This document shows, piece after piece, positions 6,628 to 14,144 of a DNA stretch of 14,427 nucleotides (positions within the stretch are counted from its first letter, which is position 1; every line of letters begins with the position of its first letter). The position numbers and the translations under genes are program-made. The notes under the pieces are model-generated. The model did no database searches and was not told where the DNA came from. It saw only the letters and a list, made by a program, of their open reading frames with translations. The DNA is from Methyloprofundus sp. (GTDB lineage: Bacteria; Pseudomonadota; Gammaproteobacteria; Methylococcales; Methylomonadaceae): positions 1-14,427 of the forward strand of contig JAUXBW010000012.1 in the NCBI GenBank assembly GCA_030619185.1. The letters are read 5' to 3'.

Positions 6628-6652
6628 TATTAACACTCTTGTTAAATTTAAT

Positions 6653-7243
6653 TTACGCTTTTTTAGCTTTAGCCAACATCTCATCTACTTTCGCTTTAAA
6701 ACCGGCGTGAGATAGGTATAAAACATATAAGCCCGCTAACAAAAATAAGAAATACATAAACAAGCTAGTCGAACTGGTTGCCATTCCTTTACCTGCTACA
6801 AAACTCATATGCGCATCTAAATTGTCATCATTAGCCCCTATAAGAGTAATATGAATCAAATACTTACCAGGCTCAGGTATACCATTTGGTAATTTTAAGA
6901 CCACGGTACCAGACGAGTGTTTTTTAGCCGCCTGAAAAAATACTCGCTTACCTTCTGGTTCTTTTGTGACTTCAAACTCGACCGGTCTATTACGGTATCT
7001 AACATCTTGATAATCAAATACTAACTGAGTTAAAGTACCTGTATCGGGAAGATTTCCACAAAATTCTTCAGCCGGATAGGCAAGAGGTTGATAAGCTGTG
7101 TAATGAATCCAGTGCTCGGGCTCTAACTCAAATTTACACTGATCGGTATCAGTACCTGCTGCTCCACCATGCGCCCAAAGTGTTGCAGAAAATAGCATGC
7201 CTAACAGAGCTATAAAACTTTTTCTCATATTACTGTTTGTCAT
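6653..7243 (-). CDS. Exported membrane-anchored protein with predicted N-terminal histidine, copper-protein partner
   Basis: I do not recognise a named family for this 196-residue protein. It has a signal peptide at 1-24 with predicted cleavage LWA|HGGAAG, leaving His25 as the mature N-terminus. The periplasmic part (25-155) looks like an all-beta domain with Cys36 and Cys62 (probable disulphide) and histidines 44, 47, 131 and 145. A single membrane helix (about 158-178) and a basic/acidic cytoplasmic tail follow. An N-terminal His after cleavage is how PmoB-, CopC- and LPMO-type proteins begin their copper sites, so a His-brace copper site is plausible but unproven. It is the first gene of the operon, 25 bp ahead of the multicopper oxidase. 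The start at 7243 has the Shine-Dalgarno GAGG 8 nt upstream; an internal Met at 7228 is less well placed. Confidence 0.8.
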   Translation of the reverse strand: MTNSNMRKSFIALLGMLFSATLWAHGGAAGTDTDQCKFELEPEHWIHYTAYQPLAYPAEEFCGNLPDTGTLTQLVFDYQDVRYRNRPVEFEVTKEPEGKRVFFQAAKKHSSGTVVLKLPNGIPEPGKYLIHITLIGANDDNLDAHMSFVAGKGMATSSTSLFMYFLFLLAGLYVLYLSHAGFKAKVDEMLAKAKKA

Positions 7244-7269
7244 AATTTCTTCCTCTTTATAGTTATTTT

Positions 7270-7275
7270 ATTATA
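7270..7275 (-). promoter_or_regulatory. Possible -10 element of the copper-protein operon
   Basis: On the minus strand TATAAT lies 27 bp before the ATG at 7243, in the divergent region shared with pgi. No good -35 hexamer is seen 16-18 bp further up, so this is a weak call. Confidence 0.25.
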
Positions 7276-7494
7276 ATTCTTTAAAGTGTTTTCTCTCGCG
7301 TTATTGGCTCGACGTACAGGCAAAAACAACCACAAACTTTATCATATAGAATCAAACAAAGAAAGAATCGCATCGGATTTTGCCAATAATGCACAGCAAT
7401 TATATCACCATTTTCTTATATTGCTATTGCTATCGCGCCACTCTTTCCGTAAAATTTTCAAGTACTAAGCTTTTACACCCTAACCACGTACATC

Positions 7495-7498
7495 AAGG
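7495..7498 (+). promoter_or_regulatory. Ribosome binding site deciding the pgi start
   Basis: AAGG lies 10 bases before the ATG at 7509. The reading frame stays open upstream to a TTG at 7380, but the 43 extra residues are unlike the enzyme family and no site of similar quality precedes them. Confidence 0.5.
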
Positions 7499-7508
7499 CT
7501 CTATTAAT

Positions 7509-9134
7509 ATGTCTAATTTAACTGAATCTCCTGAATGGCTGACCTTAAAAAAACATCAAAAACGCATAGACCAGCTAGATATTAGAGACTTATTTGAAGC
7601 CAATCCCAACCGATTTCACAATTACTCAATTATCTTTGAGGATCTGTTATTTGACTATTCAAAAAACAGAATTACCGATGAAACCATTGTCTTACTGCTG
7701 AACCTGGCTAAATCTCGTGGTTTAAAAGGGCATATTGAAGATATGTTCACTGGCAAACATATTAATAAAACAGAAAATCGAGCCGTACTCCATACCGCAC
7801 TACGTAATCGCAGCAACGAACCAGTCTATGTGGACGGTGAAGATGTTATGCCAGCGGTCAATCACGCTTTACAAAAAATGCGTGATTTTTGTGCACGAGT
7901 GCATTCTGGCGAGTGGAAAGGTTATACAGGCAAAAAAATTACTGACATCGTTAATATCGGTATAGGTGGCTCGGATTTAGGCCCTAAAATGGTCACCAGA
8001 GCACTCACTCCTTATGCAATAGAGGGGATGGGCGTGCATTACGTCTCCAACATAGACCGTACCGATTTAAACGAAGCACTGGAAAAATTATCACCTGAAA
8101 CAACTTTGTTCTTAGTGGCATCAAAAACCTTTAGCACACAGGAAACCATGGTGAACTCTAGGGCCGCTCGTTCATGGCTCGTCGATGCTGCAGGTGATAA
8201 ATCAGCCATCGCAAAGCACTTTGTTGCCTTATCTACACATGAGAAAAACGTCACTGAATTTGGTATCGACCCTGACAATATGTTCGAGTTCTGGGACTGG
8301 GTAGGGGGGCGTTATTCGCTGTGGTCCTCTATTGGACTGTCTATTGCCTTATACCTTGGCATGGATAATTTTGAAGAATTACTTGATGGAGCCCACGCAG
8401 CAGACAAGCACTTCCGTACTGAACACTTTGCTACCAATATCCCTGTGCTCATGGCTTTGTTAGGTATTTGGTATAATAATTTCTACAATTCAGATTCACA
8501 TGCCTTATTACCCTATGACCATTACCTGGAATTCTTTTCCGCCTATTTCCAGCAAGGCGACATGGAAAGTAATGGCAAGCATGTTGATATGGAGGGTAAT
8601 AATGTTGATTACAGTACCGGCCCCATCATCTGGGGACAGCCAGGTACCAATGGACAACATGCCTTTTACCAGCTAATCCATCAGGGAACTAAAGTGATTC
8701 CCTGTGACTTTATTACTGCCGCTCAAAGCCATCATGAACAGGACGAATGTCATGACCTTTTAATTTCTAATTTCCTCGCTCAGACAGAGGCACTTATGAA
8801 AGGTAAAACCAAGGAGGAAGTTAAAACTGATTTAGGCGATCAGGCAAGTAAGTTACTCGTTGCTGCAAAAGTTTTTTCCGGTAACAGACCCACCAACTCC
8901 TTTATTTTCAAAAAACTATGCCCCTTCTCTCTAGGACGCTTGATTGCTCTTTACGAACACAAGATTTTTGTACAGGGTAAAATATGGAATATTAACAGTT
9001 ATGACCAGTGGGGAGTTGAATTAGGTAAGGTTTTAGCTCAAGCGATTACACCCGAGCTTAAAGGAGATCAAGCGGTTAAATCACATGACAGCTCAACCAA
9101 CGGCTTAATCAATTATTACAAAGAACTACGTTAG
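7509..9134 (+). CDS. pgi: Glucose-6-phosphate isomerase
   Basis: This cytoplasmic enzyme interconverts glucose 6-phosphate and fructose 6-phosphate in glycolysis and gluconeogenesis. The protein has 541 residues, near the 549 of the E. coli enzyme. Visible family features are [13 protein letters not shown] (149-161), SKTFSTQET (205-213, phosphate binding), [21 protein letters not shown] (starting at 261), GDMESNGK with catalytic Glu353, [13 protein letters not shown] with His384, and [12 protein letters not shown] with Lys507. These correspond to Glu355, His386 and Lys514 of the E. coli enzyme. The ATG at 7509 ([10 protein letters not shown]) gives the normal family length. The mltF gene follows after 2 bp, so they are probably co-transcribed. 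The operon diverges from the copper-protein operon across a 265-bp region. Confidence 0.97.
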   Translation: MSNLTESPEWLTLKKHQKRIDQLDIRDLFEANPNRFHNYSIIFEDLLFDYSKNRITDETIVLLLNLAKSRGLKGHIEDMFTGKHINKTENRAVLHTALRNRSNEPVYVDGEDVMPAVNHALQKMRDFCARVHSGEWKGYTGKKITDIVNIGIGGSDLGPKMVTRALTPYAIEGMGVHYVSNIDRTDLNEALEKLSPETTLFLVASKTFSTQETMVNSRAARSWLVDAAGDKSAIAKHFVALSTHEKNVTEFGIDPDNMFEFWDWVGGRYSLWSSIGLSIALYLGMDNFEELLDGAHAADKHFRTEHFATNIPVLMALLGIWYNNFYNSDSHALLPYDHYLEFFSAYFQQGDMESNGKHVDMEGNNVDYSTGPIIWGQPGTNGQHAFYQLIHQGTKVIPCDFITAAQSHHEQDECHDLLISNFLAQTEALMKGKTKEEVKTDLGDQASKLLVAAKVFSGNRPTNSFIFKKLCPFSLGRLIALYEHKIFVQGKIWNINSYDQWGVELGKVLAQAITPELKGDQAVKSHDSSTNGLINYYKELR

Positions 9135-9136
9135 TC

Positions 9137-10639
9137 TTGTTGCCTTTGCTGCAACGACTCTGCCTCGGGCTCGCGCTTGCGTGCCTGAGTGCTTGTGAAC
9201 TACAAACACAGCAAGCCCAACACCCACCTGAAAAAGTCGTTGAATATGCAAATCAACTTGAGCGCATCAAAAAAACGGGAAAATTAACCGTTTTAACCCG
9301 CTACGACCCAACCACCTATTTCGAAAGCGCCAATGGCTTTTCGGGTCTGGAATATGATTTAGTTCAATTATTTGCCCGGCACTTACAGGTTACAAGTAAA
9401 TTTATTGTTCCCGAGACTTTTGCCGCAATTTTACGAAAAACACAATCAGGGGAGGCAGACTTTGCTGCCGCCGGCATTAGCATTACTGACGAACGTAAAC
9501 AGCACTTATTATTTACTCCCAGCTATCAGGATATCACCGAGCAGCTGATTTATCGCTCCGGAACCAAACGCCCCAAAAAACCAGCTGATTTAATTAATGG
9601 TATCTTAGAAGTTGTAAAAGGAACAAGCCATAGCAAAACATTACAGCAACTACAAAAAACCACCCCCCAATTACAGTGGCAGTCTAATGCAACTCTGGAT
9701 ACAGACGGTCTGCTATACCTGGTCAACGAAAGGTTGATTGACTATACGATTGCCGACTCCAATCAAATCACCTTAATTCGCCGATTTTACCCAAAATTAA
9801 ATGTCGCTTTTAATATCAGCCCAACACGTCACCTAGCCTGGGCATTTAACAAATCAGCTGACTTAAGCCTGTATAATGAAGCCGTGATTTTTTTTAACAA
9901 AATCAAAAAAAATAAAGTATTAGAGCAATTAATTGAACGCCATTATGGGCATACACGTAATATAAAATATGTAGGTAACTGCACCTTTCGCCGGCATTTT
10001 CAAAGTCACCTGCCACAATACCAGTCACTGTTTCAAGAGGCAGCAGACAAATATTCATTTGACTGGCGTTTATTAGCAGCCATCAGCTATCAGGAATCAC
10101 ACTGGAATAAACACGCGGTTTCCCCAACTGGAGTTAAAGGCCTGATGATGCTTACCCAGGCAACCGCCGGGCAAATAGGCGTTAAAGACCGAACCCACCC
10201 TAAAGAAAGCATTTTTGGTGGTGCCTTATATCTAAAGCAGCGCTTAAAAACTATTCCCGCACGTATTCCAGAGCCAGATCGCACCTGGTTTGCGCTTGCA
10301 TCCTATAATATTGGTTTCGGGCATTTAGAAGATGCGCGGATCATAACTCAACGCCTAGGCAAAGATCCGGACAAGTGGATTGATGTCAAACAAGCCCTAC
10401 CACTACTTACCAAAAAAAAATGGTATACCAAAACCAAACATGGCTATGCACGCGGTAAGGAGCCCGTTATCTATGTTGATAATATTCGCAGTTATCTGGA
10501 TTTATTAATCTGGTATACCAGCAACAAACACATCAGAGAGGCTTCTGCCATGCCGATCATAAAGCCTGAGCCTGACTGGTTTGACATTGATTTTTCACAA
10601 CCACAGCTAGTGCAGCACCTATTTGGGACGGATCAATAA
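9137..10639 (+). CDS. mltF: Membrane-bound lytic murein transglycosylase F
   Basis: This outer-membrane lipoprotein cleaves the MurNAc-GlcNAc bond of peptidoglycan, forming 1,6-anhydro-muropeptides. It has 500 residues in the usual MltF order: a lipoprotein signal with lipobox LSAC (Cys20), an SBP3-like solute-binding domain (about 45-270, starting KTGKLTVLTRYDPTTYF), and a C-terminal SLT catalytic domain (about 290-460). Catalytic Glu320 lies in AISYQESHWN, followed by SPTGVKGLMMLT (329-340) and ASYNIGFGH (388-396). E. coli MltF has 518 residues and the same layout. The start is TTG at 9137 (or TTG at 9140), two bases after the pgi stop; no ATG or GTG is available upstream because a stop occurs in frame at 9086-9088. 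No clear Shine-Dalgarno is visible, so translation may depend on coupling to pgi. Confidence 0.93.
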   Translation: MLPLLQRLCLGLALACLSACELQTQQAQHPPEKVVEYANQLERIKKTGKLTVLTRYDPTTYFESANGFSGLEYDLVQLFARHLQVTSKFIVPETFAAILRKTQSGEADFAAAGISITDERKQHLLFTPSYQDITEQLIYRSGTKRPKKPADLINGILEVVKGTSHSKTLQQLQKTTPQLQWQSNATLDTDGLLYLVNERLIDYTIADSNQITLIRRFYPKLNVAFNISPTRHLAWAFNKSADLSLYNEAVIFFNKIKKNKVLEQLIERHYGHTRNIKYVGNCTFRRHFQSHLPQYQSLFQEAADKYSFDWRLLAAISYQESHWNKHAVSPTGVKGLMMLTQATAGQIGVKDRTHPKESIFGGALYLKQRLKTIPARIPEPDRTWFALASYNIGFGHLEDARIITQRLGKDPDKWIDVKQALPLLTKKKWYTKTKHGYARGKEPVIYVDNIRSYLDLLIWYTSNKHIREASAMPIIKPEPDWFDIDFSQPQLVQHLFGTDQ

Positions 10640-10735
10640 ACAACTGTCATTTATACTTTAAACCAGCCCCCTGCACAGGAACGTGCACGACACACTTAAG
10701 CAACTCGCTTGTCTTTTTATCCGTCTTCTTTGTTA

Positions 10736-10773
10736 TAGAAAGAGTTACGTAGCTGGCTATGTGCCTCTTTCTA
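10736..10773. repeat. 38-nt two-part hairpin
   Basis: TAGAAAGAG (10736-10744) pairs perfectly with CTCTTTCTA (10765-10773). After a 2x2 internal loop (TT/GC), ACGTAG (10747-10752) pairs with CTATGT (10757-10762), with one G-T wobble in RNA, around CTGG. No T-tract follows, so it is not a standard terminator. It may be a small palindromic repeat, an RNA-processing site or part of a small RNA. Confidence 0.5.
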
Positions 10774-10994
10774 CGCCTCGAATACGAATAAAAATACTGC
10801 GCCAGCTGCTCAATTTATTCCGTGCGCGTTCCTGGGAGATGGCTACTCAAGAAAATAAAAATCTCAAGGCCGGTTATCGGCCAAAAACTAACGGAAGTAA
10901 GCTAATGTATGACTCCTTAAAAAGCGCATGAAATTTTAGGCAAAGCCACCTTAAAATACCCATTAAAGCCTCTATACCCGACTAAAACACTCAG

Positions 10995-11023
10995 TTGAAA
11001 TACTAGAATAATAAGAGTATATG
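10995..11023 (+). promoter_or_regulatory. Candidate sigma-70 promoter of narXL
   Basis: TTGAAA (10995-11000) and TATATG (11018-11023) are separated by 17 bp, matching 5/6 and 4/6 of the consensus hexamers. It would start transcription near 11030, about 70 bases before the narX start. Confidence 0.4.
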
Positions 11024-11055
11024 TCATTAGCAAATGAAACAGTAAAAATATAAGG

Positions 11056-11077
11056 AACTAAAATCGGTTTTTTAGTT
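11056..11077 (+). promoter_or_regulatory. Inverted repeat in the narX leader
   Basis: AACTAAAA (11056-11063) and TTTTAGTT (11070-11077) form an 8-bp stem around TCGGTT, about 20 bases before the narX start codon and upstream of its ribosome binding site. It could be an operator or an RNA hairpin that affects translation. Confidence 0.35.
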
Positions 11078-11085
11078 TCGTTAAT

Positions 11086-11089
11086 GAGG
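11086..11089 (+). promoter_or_regulatory. Ribosome binding site supporting the narX GTG start
   Basis: GAGG lies 8 bases before the GTG at 11098. An ATG at 11096-11098 overlaps this start but is out of frame. Confidence 0.55.
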
Positions 11090-11097
11090 CAAGATAT

Positions 11098-12951
11098 GTG
11101 AAACATCATCAATATCGTTCTATTGTTCGCCAGTGGGGAATAGTGCTTGGATGCATTACTACACTGGCAATAGTGAGTATGGTAAGTTCGTTACTTGTAG
11201 CCAGGATGTCAAACTGGGACGCAGCTTCCATCAATCAGTCCGGCCTTCTTCGGATGCAAAGCTATAAAATTCTGAATCAACTGATGCGCAAAGAGTTGCA
11301 GCCAAACACAGCCAGTCAGGCTGATGTGAAGGATTCAATGCGCTATTTTGAGCAGCTATTGAATGATGAATTGTTAAAAAAAACTTTTGTCGTGTCATCT
11401 TCATCGCTTAAAACTGCATACACTGACATACACAAGCAATGGTACTCCACGATTAAACCAGGGATTCAACAGGAACTCCAGTATGAGAGGCAGAACTGGG
11501 ATCTGTATGATGAGATCAGTCTTTTTGTCATGCAGATTAACCACCTGGTCACAAGTTATCAAAAAAATGCCGAAAAACGAATTTACCTGCTGGAATTAAT
11601 TCAAATCATCACCATAACAGGCCTGCTGTTTCTGGTAATTTATGCGCTCTATATCCTGAAAAAAAATGTCGTTCAGCCCTTGAAAGCATTAAATGAAGCC
11701 GCCTTGAAAGTGAAAAATGGCGACTTCAATTGCCAGGTAGACATCAAAAGTAATGATGAACTTGGCCGGTTGGCGGAAGCCATTAATTCCATGAGTAAAT
11801 CTATTATAAACGTCTATCAAGACCTTGAAAAACAGATCGAACAAGAAACTGCTGCGGTAGAGCGTAACAAACGTGGCCTGCAGCTTATGTTCAACACGTC
11901 CCATGCAATCAACAAGAACATCAATGGGAAATTTGATTTTCAGCCTATCATTGATGAACTATCGGATACGATTGGACTTGCCCAAATTGATCTGTGTCTG
12001 AAAACACCGGAGGGCGGAATAGCCTATGACCATCTCTACTCAAATGTAGCACCTGAGCCAAATCAATGTATACAACGTCTCTGTGAACAATGCTTCAAAA
12101 ATGAGAAAAAGATTACACAGGAAGGGAATGAATGTAAACACTATTATCCCTTGAGCATTGATGGCAAGGACTTTGGCAGAGTCATCTGTCACAGTAAAGA
12201 AGGCACGTCGATCACTAAATGGCAAGGTCAAATATTGCAATCTATTTCCGGCTGTATCGCCACGGCACTTAATATTCGTTTGCAGGTCGAGCAAGGCAAC
12301 CGTCTTGCACTACTTGAAGAACGTAGCGTCATCGCCCGCGAGCTCCATGATTCTCTGGCGCAGTCTTTATCTTACCTGAATATCCAGGTGACACGATTGC
12401 AAAAAGCAAATACAAAGGGCACAGAGAATCAAAGTGCTGCAATTATCGGAGAACTGAAACAGGGAATCAATACGACATACAGACAGCTGCGCGAACTCCT
12501 GACTACTTTTCGACTTGGGCTTAATGAAACAGGACTCAAAGAAGCACTTGCAGCCATGGTTATAGAATTAAGGCAGCGTAGCAAGATGCAGATCGAACTA
12601 AAATATACTTTGGAAAATCTTCCTCTGACATCACGAGAGGAAATTCATCTTATGCAAATTGCCCGGGAGGCAGCACAAAATGCAGTTAAACACTCAGGAG
12701 GAAGCCATTTAAAAATCAGTGTCTATGATGAAAGTGGTGAAGTATTTTTAAATGTTCAGGACGATGGCTTAAATTTGGACCCAAACGCCGAAAAATATGA
12801 TCATTTTGGGCTGGCTATCATGAATGAACGCAGCCGCATCCTCAATGGCCAACTGAAAATCGATGCACCGGATCAGATCGGCACCCGTGTGTTATTTCAT
12901 TTTCACCCGATAAGCACACCGGCACCTGTAGCCAGGCAGCTATCACAATGA
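11098..12951 (+). CDS. narX: NarX-type nitrate/nitrite sensor histidine kinase
   Basis: This inner-membrane sensor has 617 residues. In order: TM1 (about 14-35); a periplasmic helical domain opening with the P-box DAASINQSGLLRMQSY (41-56), nearly identical to the nitrate-binding segment of E. coli NarX; TM2 (about 165-187); HAMP (about 188-240); a coiled-coil linker; a GAF-like central module with cysteines 324, 329, 332, 346 and 364, recalling NarX's cysteine cluster; HisKA_3 with phospho-accepting His417 in ARELHDSLAQSLS; and an ATPase domain with REAAQNAVKHSGG (523-535), QDDG (554-557) and HFGLAIMNERS (569-579). It is expected to sense periplasmic nitrate and/or nitrite and phosphorylate the regulator encoded next. 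The start is GTG with GAGG 8 nt upstream. It overlaps narL by 4 bp (ATGA). No nitrate reductase genes lie in the window. Confidence 0.92.
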   Translation: MKHHQYRSIVRQWGIVLGCITTLAIVSMVSSLLVARMSNWDAASINQSGLLRMQSYKILNQLMRKELQPNTASQADVKDSMRYFEQLLNDELLKKTFVVSSSSLKTAYTDIHKQWYSTIKPGIQQELQYERQNWDLYDEISLFVMQINHLVTSYQKNAEKRIYLLELIQIITITGLLFLVIYALYILKKNVVQPLKALNEAALKVKNGDFNCQVDIKSNDELGRLAEAINSMSKSIINVYQDLEKQIEQETAAVERNKRGLQLMFNTSHAINKNINGKFDFQPIIDELSDTIGLAQIDLCLKTPEGGIAYDHLYSNVAPEPNQCIQRLCEQCFKNEKKITQEGNECKHYYPLSIDGKDFGRVICHSKEGTSITKWQGQILQSISGCIATALNIRLQVEQGNRLALLEERSVIARELHDSLAQSLSYLNIQVTRLQKANTKGTENQSAAIIGELKQGINTTYRQLRELLTTFRLGLNETGLKEALAAMVIELRQRSKMQIELKYTLENLPLTSREEIHLMQIAREAAQNAVKHSGGSHLKISVYDESGEVFLNVQDDGLNLDPNAEKYDHFGLAIMNERSRILNGQLKIDAPDQIGTRVLFHFHPISTPAPVARQLSQ

Positions 12952-13592
12952 CCGAGAAATCGTATGCGACTGTCATCATCATTGATGATCATCCTCTACT
13001 GCGCAAAGGTTTGGGCCAACTGCTGGAATTTGAGCCTGAACTCAAGCTGCTCGCCGAGGCAAGTAATGGCGAGCAAGGCCTGGCTTTGGCCATTCAGAAT
13101 GAGCCTGACCTGATCATACTGGATTTGAACATGCCTGGGATGGGTGGTATTGATACCCTGATAGCCCTTCGTGACGCGGGTATTACATCACGAATACTTA
13201 TGCTGACAGTTTCAGATACTGTCAATGATATATCTCAGGCTATCCAGGCCGGTGCAGATGGTTACCTGCTCAAGGATATGGAGCCGGAATTGCTACTGGA
13301 AGAAATCAAAAAAGCAGCCATAGGGCAGGTGGTGATTGATGCTCGCCTGACAGAGCTACTAGTCGGTGCATTACATGCTCGACAGACTGAGCCCGAACCG
13401 AAATTGACCGAGCTTACTAGCCGCGAGCTGGAAGTCGCTACTTTACTTGCTAAAGGACAGAGCAACAAGCAAATCGCCCTGGAACTGGATATTTCCCAGG
13501 AAACGGTCAAGGTGCATGTTAAGCACGTACTCAATAAACTCAAGCTGTGTTCCCGTGTGAAGGTGGCGCTGTACATAACTCAGCAGAAATAG
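12948..13592 (+). CDS. narL: NarL-type response regulator
   Basis: This cytoplasmic transcription factor of 214 residues has a receiver domain at 8-125 with acidic pocket Asp13/Asp14, phospho-acceptor Asp59 in LDLNMPGM, and Lys109 in DGYLLKDMEPE, the same numbering as E. coli NarL. A LuxR/GerE-type HTH follows (about 151-212): LTSRELEVATLLAKGQSNKQIALELDIS and QETVKVHVKHVLNKLKL are very close to NarL's recognition region. It is expected to activate or repress anaerobic respiration genes when phosphorylated by the kinase encoded just upstream, through the 4-bp ATGA overlap. NarP is a possible alternative name, but pairing with a NarX-type kinase and the DLNMPGM/VKHVLNKL details favour NarL. Confidence 0.92.
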   Translation: MTEKSYATVIIIDDHPLLRKGLGQLLEFEPELKLLAEASNGEQGLALAIQNEPDLIILDLNMPGMGGIDTLIALRDAGITSRILMLTVSDTVNDISQAIQAGADGYLLKDMEPELLLEEIKKAAIGQVVIDARLTELLVGALHARQTEPEPKLTELTSRELEVATLLAKGQSNKQIALELDISQETVKVHVKHVLNKLKLCSRVKVALYITQQK

Positions 13593-13723
13593 CTTATAAA
13601 AATACCCGGCACACTTCCTGTGATTGGCACCGTCCTGATAAAGGAACCTTCCGCTGGCAGATAAGTATCTCTGTGAAATTGAATTAACCTTTTATGTAAA
13701 TGCTACTTTTGACTTAATGAGGC

Positions 13724-13793
13724 GCGTAGGGCGGACTTTAGTCCGCTTTTCTGTGAGTTATTTTTCACTAGCGGACTAAAGTCCGCCCTACGC
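13724..13793. repeat. Perfect inverted REP pair (BIME-like)
   Basis: Arms 13724-13746 and 13771-13793 are exact 23-bp inverses. Each contains GTAGGGCGGACTTTAGTCCG or its complement and is itself a near-palindrome (GCGGAC...GTCCGC). The 24-nt centre includes a small GTGA/TCAC dyad. Head-to-head REP pairs of this GTAGGGCGG...CCGCCCTAC type are usually mobilised by a RAYT transposase in trans. A diverged single copy lies at 2376-2397. At 130 bp after narL it may also shape the end of that transcript. Confidence 0.85.
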
Positions 13794-13898
13794 TGATACC
13801 TTGTTATTGTTAAATTAATTATCATTAAAGTACTTAAGCCCCCTGCTCCGCTCTAGGCGAGCCTATCATCTCATTCGCACTTCGCTGACTTGTCAATA

Positions 13899-13934
13899 CC
13901 CCATAGTAGGTACCTATTAAGGGGAATATTTTTT
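13899..13934 (+). terminator. Candidate intrinsic terminator after narXL
   Basis: A 26-bp imperfect palindrome (13899-13924; CCCC arm, TAGGTACCTA core, GGGG arm; 22 of 26 symmetric) is followed four bases later by six T residues (13929-13934). It could end the narXL transcript. The distance from narL (about 300 bp) and the mismatches in the stem leave doubt; it could instead be an operator for the aer-like gene. Confidence 0.4.
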
Positions 13935-13943
13935 CTCGTATTG

Positions 13944-13970
13944 TCATGATAGGATTGATTCATCATGATA
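13944..13970. promoter_or_regulatory. Two TCATGATA direct repeats, possible operator
   Basis: TCATGATA occurs at 13944-13951 and 13963-13970, 19 bp apart (about two helical turns), each with a TCATGA palindrome core. The spacing would suit cooperative binding by a dimeric regulator of the aer-like gene. Confidence 0.3.
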
Positions 13971-14049
13971 AATCGACTATTAACCAAGAAATCGAAATTT
14001 CCGGGGGATCTCAAAAATATCAGTCGAAAAACAAAAACCCTCTACGATA

Positions 14050-14057
14050 AAGTTACT
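14050..14057. repeat. Target-site duplication, left copy (element B)
   Basis: AAGTTACT abuts the left end of element B and matches AAGTTATT at 14123-14130 in 7 of 8 positions. Confidence 0.6.
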
Positions 14058-14122
14058 CCTGATTACGTACAACTCACAGCCATTTTCAAATAAACTATAG
14101 CTGAGAGTTATTGATAATCAGG
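14058..14122. mobile_element. MITE-like element, copy B (65 bp)
   Basis: The ends are 26-bp imperfect inverted repeats (14058-14083 and 14097-14122; 20 of 26 match) starting CCTGATTA and ending TAATCAGG, with a 13-nt centre. Positions 14061-14080 (GATTACGTACAACTCACAGC) are identical to the reverse of 3904-3923 in copy A. An 8-bp direct repeat with one mismatch abuts both ends. As RNA it would fold into a hairpin in the leader of the aer-like gene. It appears to be the basic form of the element, lacking the REP pair found in copy A. Confidence 0.78.
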
Positions 14123-14130
14123 AAGTTATT
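14123..14130. repeat. Target-site duplication, right copy (element B)
   Basis: AAGTTATT starts at the base after element B and differs from the left copy at one position. It ends a few bases before the AAGGA ribosome binding site of the aer-like gene. Confidence 0.6.
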
Positions 14131-14144
14131 TAAAAGGACTTCTT

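Larger units (their letters stand above)
10640..11097 (+). other. Intergenic region before narX, no convincing gene
   Basis: This 458-bp gap holds no gene I can support. An 82-codon open stretch from GTG 10683 has only a poorly spaced AGGA and an unconvincing composition. The region has a long hairpin (10736-10773), a short GC hairpin GGCCG/CGGCC (10868-10882), a candidate narX promoter (10995-11023) and a leader dyad (11056-11077). No plus-strand terminator with a T-run was found after mltF. Confidence 0.6.
13593..14144 (+). other. Intergenic region with repeats before the aer-like gene
   Basis: This 552-bp gap has no gene I can support. It holds the perfect REP pair (13724-13793), a 26-bp imperfect palindrome followed by a T-run (13899-13934), two TCATGATA direct repeats (13944 and 13963), and MITE-like copy B with flanking repeats (14050-14130) next to the aer-like ribosome binding site. 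Confidence 0.75.

Noticed and set aside
6653..6684. Longer start for the multicopper oxidase at 6684, overlapping the upstream gene
   Set aside because: The 19 extra residues are basic and precede a complete signal peptide that starts at the ATG at 6627, which has its own AAGAG.
7380..7508. TTG-initiated 43-residue N-terminal extension of glucose-6-phosphate isomerase
   Set aside because: The extension is unlike the family, and the ATG at 7509 has AAGG at good spacing and gives the normal length.
10683..10931. 82-codon open reading frame from a GTG, plus strand, between mltF and narX
   Set aside because: The only Shine-Dalgarno-like AGGA is two bases from the start, too close. The product looks like translated intergenic DNA, and the frame crosses two hairpins. 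No family is recognisable.
13262..13576. 104-codon minus-strand open frame inside narL
   Set aside because: It is a serine-rich shadow of the narL coding sequence, which has full family conservation on the plus strand.
13611..13632. Sigma-54-type promoter (TGGCAC...TGAT) after narL
   Set aside because: The -24 half matches but the -12 half lacks the GC of TTGC, and no gene starts at a sensible distance.
14020..14050. Sigma-28 flagellar promoter before the aer-like gene
   Set aside because: TACGATAA resembles the -10 but no TAAAGTTT-like -35 is present 15 bp upstream.
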